Shown in pieces: positions 63,580 to 64,000 of a stretch of 64,000 nucleotides of DNA (within the stretch, counting starts at the first letter, position 1; every line of letters starts with the position of its first letter). The notes beneath the pieces are model-generated. The model made no database searches and had not been told where the DNA came from. It worked only from the letters and a program-made list of their open reading frames with translations. The stretch comes from Candidatus Wildermuthbacteria bacterium (GTDB lineage: Bacteria > Patescibacteriota > Minisyncoccia > Minisyncoccales > UBA10102): contig JACQMR010000014.1 in assembly GCA_016203455.1 (NCBI GenBank), positions 1 through 64,000 of the forward strand, given 5' to 3'. The translations under genes and the position numbers were made by a program.

Positions 63580-64000
63580 ATGTTTAGCATGGAAAAATCG
63601 GGTTCTTCAAAGATGATTATCATGGGAGTTATCGGGGCGGTGGTTTTATTGGGGGCGGTGTTGTATTTCGCGGGCGGGTCAAAAAAAGTTGGGCAGACAG
63701 CAACGCCGCCGGCGAGCCAGACCGCCGTTCCTCCGGTTGAGGTTCGCAGTATCGCGGGGCGCGTAACCGCCGTGGATGCCGCGGCAAAATCGTTTACCTT
63801 GCTTCAGGCAAGAGAAAAAAGGGAGATAAAGATTCAGCTTGGGGAAGCCACAAATTTTGTGCGCCTGGTATTTCCGTTTGACATAGCAAATCCTCCGGCA
63901 GACGCCACCTTTACTCCGGAACGCCAGCAGGTAACAATTGCTAACCTAAAAGTGGGAGACCAGGTGTTTGTAAGAGCCGCCGAAGTCATACAACCTGCAG
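63580..64000 (+). CDS. N-terminal part of a single-TM hypothetical protein (runs off window)
   Basis: ATG at 63580, open to window end; MFSMEKSGSSKMIIMGVIGAVVLLGAVLYFAGG...VEVRSIAGRVTAVDAAAKSFTLL. Confidence 0.7.
   Translation, partial: MFSMEKSGSSKMIIMGVIGAVVLLGAVLYFAGGSKKVGQTATPPASQTAVPPVEVRSIAGRVTAVDAAAKSFTLLQAREKREIKIQLGEATNFVRLVFPFDIANPPADATFTPERQQVTIANLKVGDQVFVRAAEVIQPA

Overview
This 64 kb window looks like a chromosomal segment of a candidate-phyla-radiation (Patescibacteria/Parcubacteria-like) bacterium. That assignment is an inference from gene style: compact genes, a type IV pilus operon without a visible secretin, VirB2/TrbC-like small membrane proteins and class II RNR with adenosyltransferase. 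The left end (about 1-11.2 kb) is an accessory island. It holds a tightly packed same-strand operon: exonuclease fragment, zinc ribbon, Z1-domain ATPase, type III-like Mod and Res, Shedu-like (DUF4263) nuclease, coiled-coil protein, TspO fusion and two small ORFs. The remainder is mostly housekeeping: infB, rbfA, nrdR, nrdJ, cobalamin adenosyltransferase, nhaD, rplS, rluA-like, ftsH, rpsA, gyrA, valS, tsaD, recG and a complete-looking pilM..pilD cluster. I read 16 tRNA genes. No rRNA, CRISPR array or IS transposase was seen. A second accessory pocket (48.45-52.9 kb: GIY-YIG, RibD-C, methyltransferase, RHH/RelE toxin-antitoxin) lies between two tRNA-Ser genes, each followed by the same modular GC-rich palindromic repeat. 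The most interesting observations are: (1) the Z1 + type III-like R-M + Shedu operon; (2) several palindromic repeat families, including in-frame insertions inside recG, valS, tsaD and the prepilin peptidase, and hairpins displaying a perfect DnaA-box sequence; (3) a repeat family attached to the 3' side of all three intact tRNA-Ser genes; (4) two strongly structured intergenic elements. All family calls are from reading translated motifs; no database search was run.
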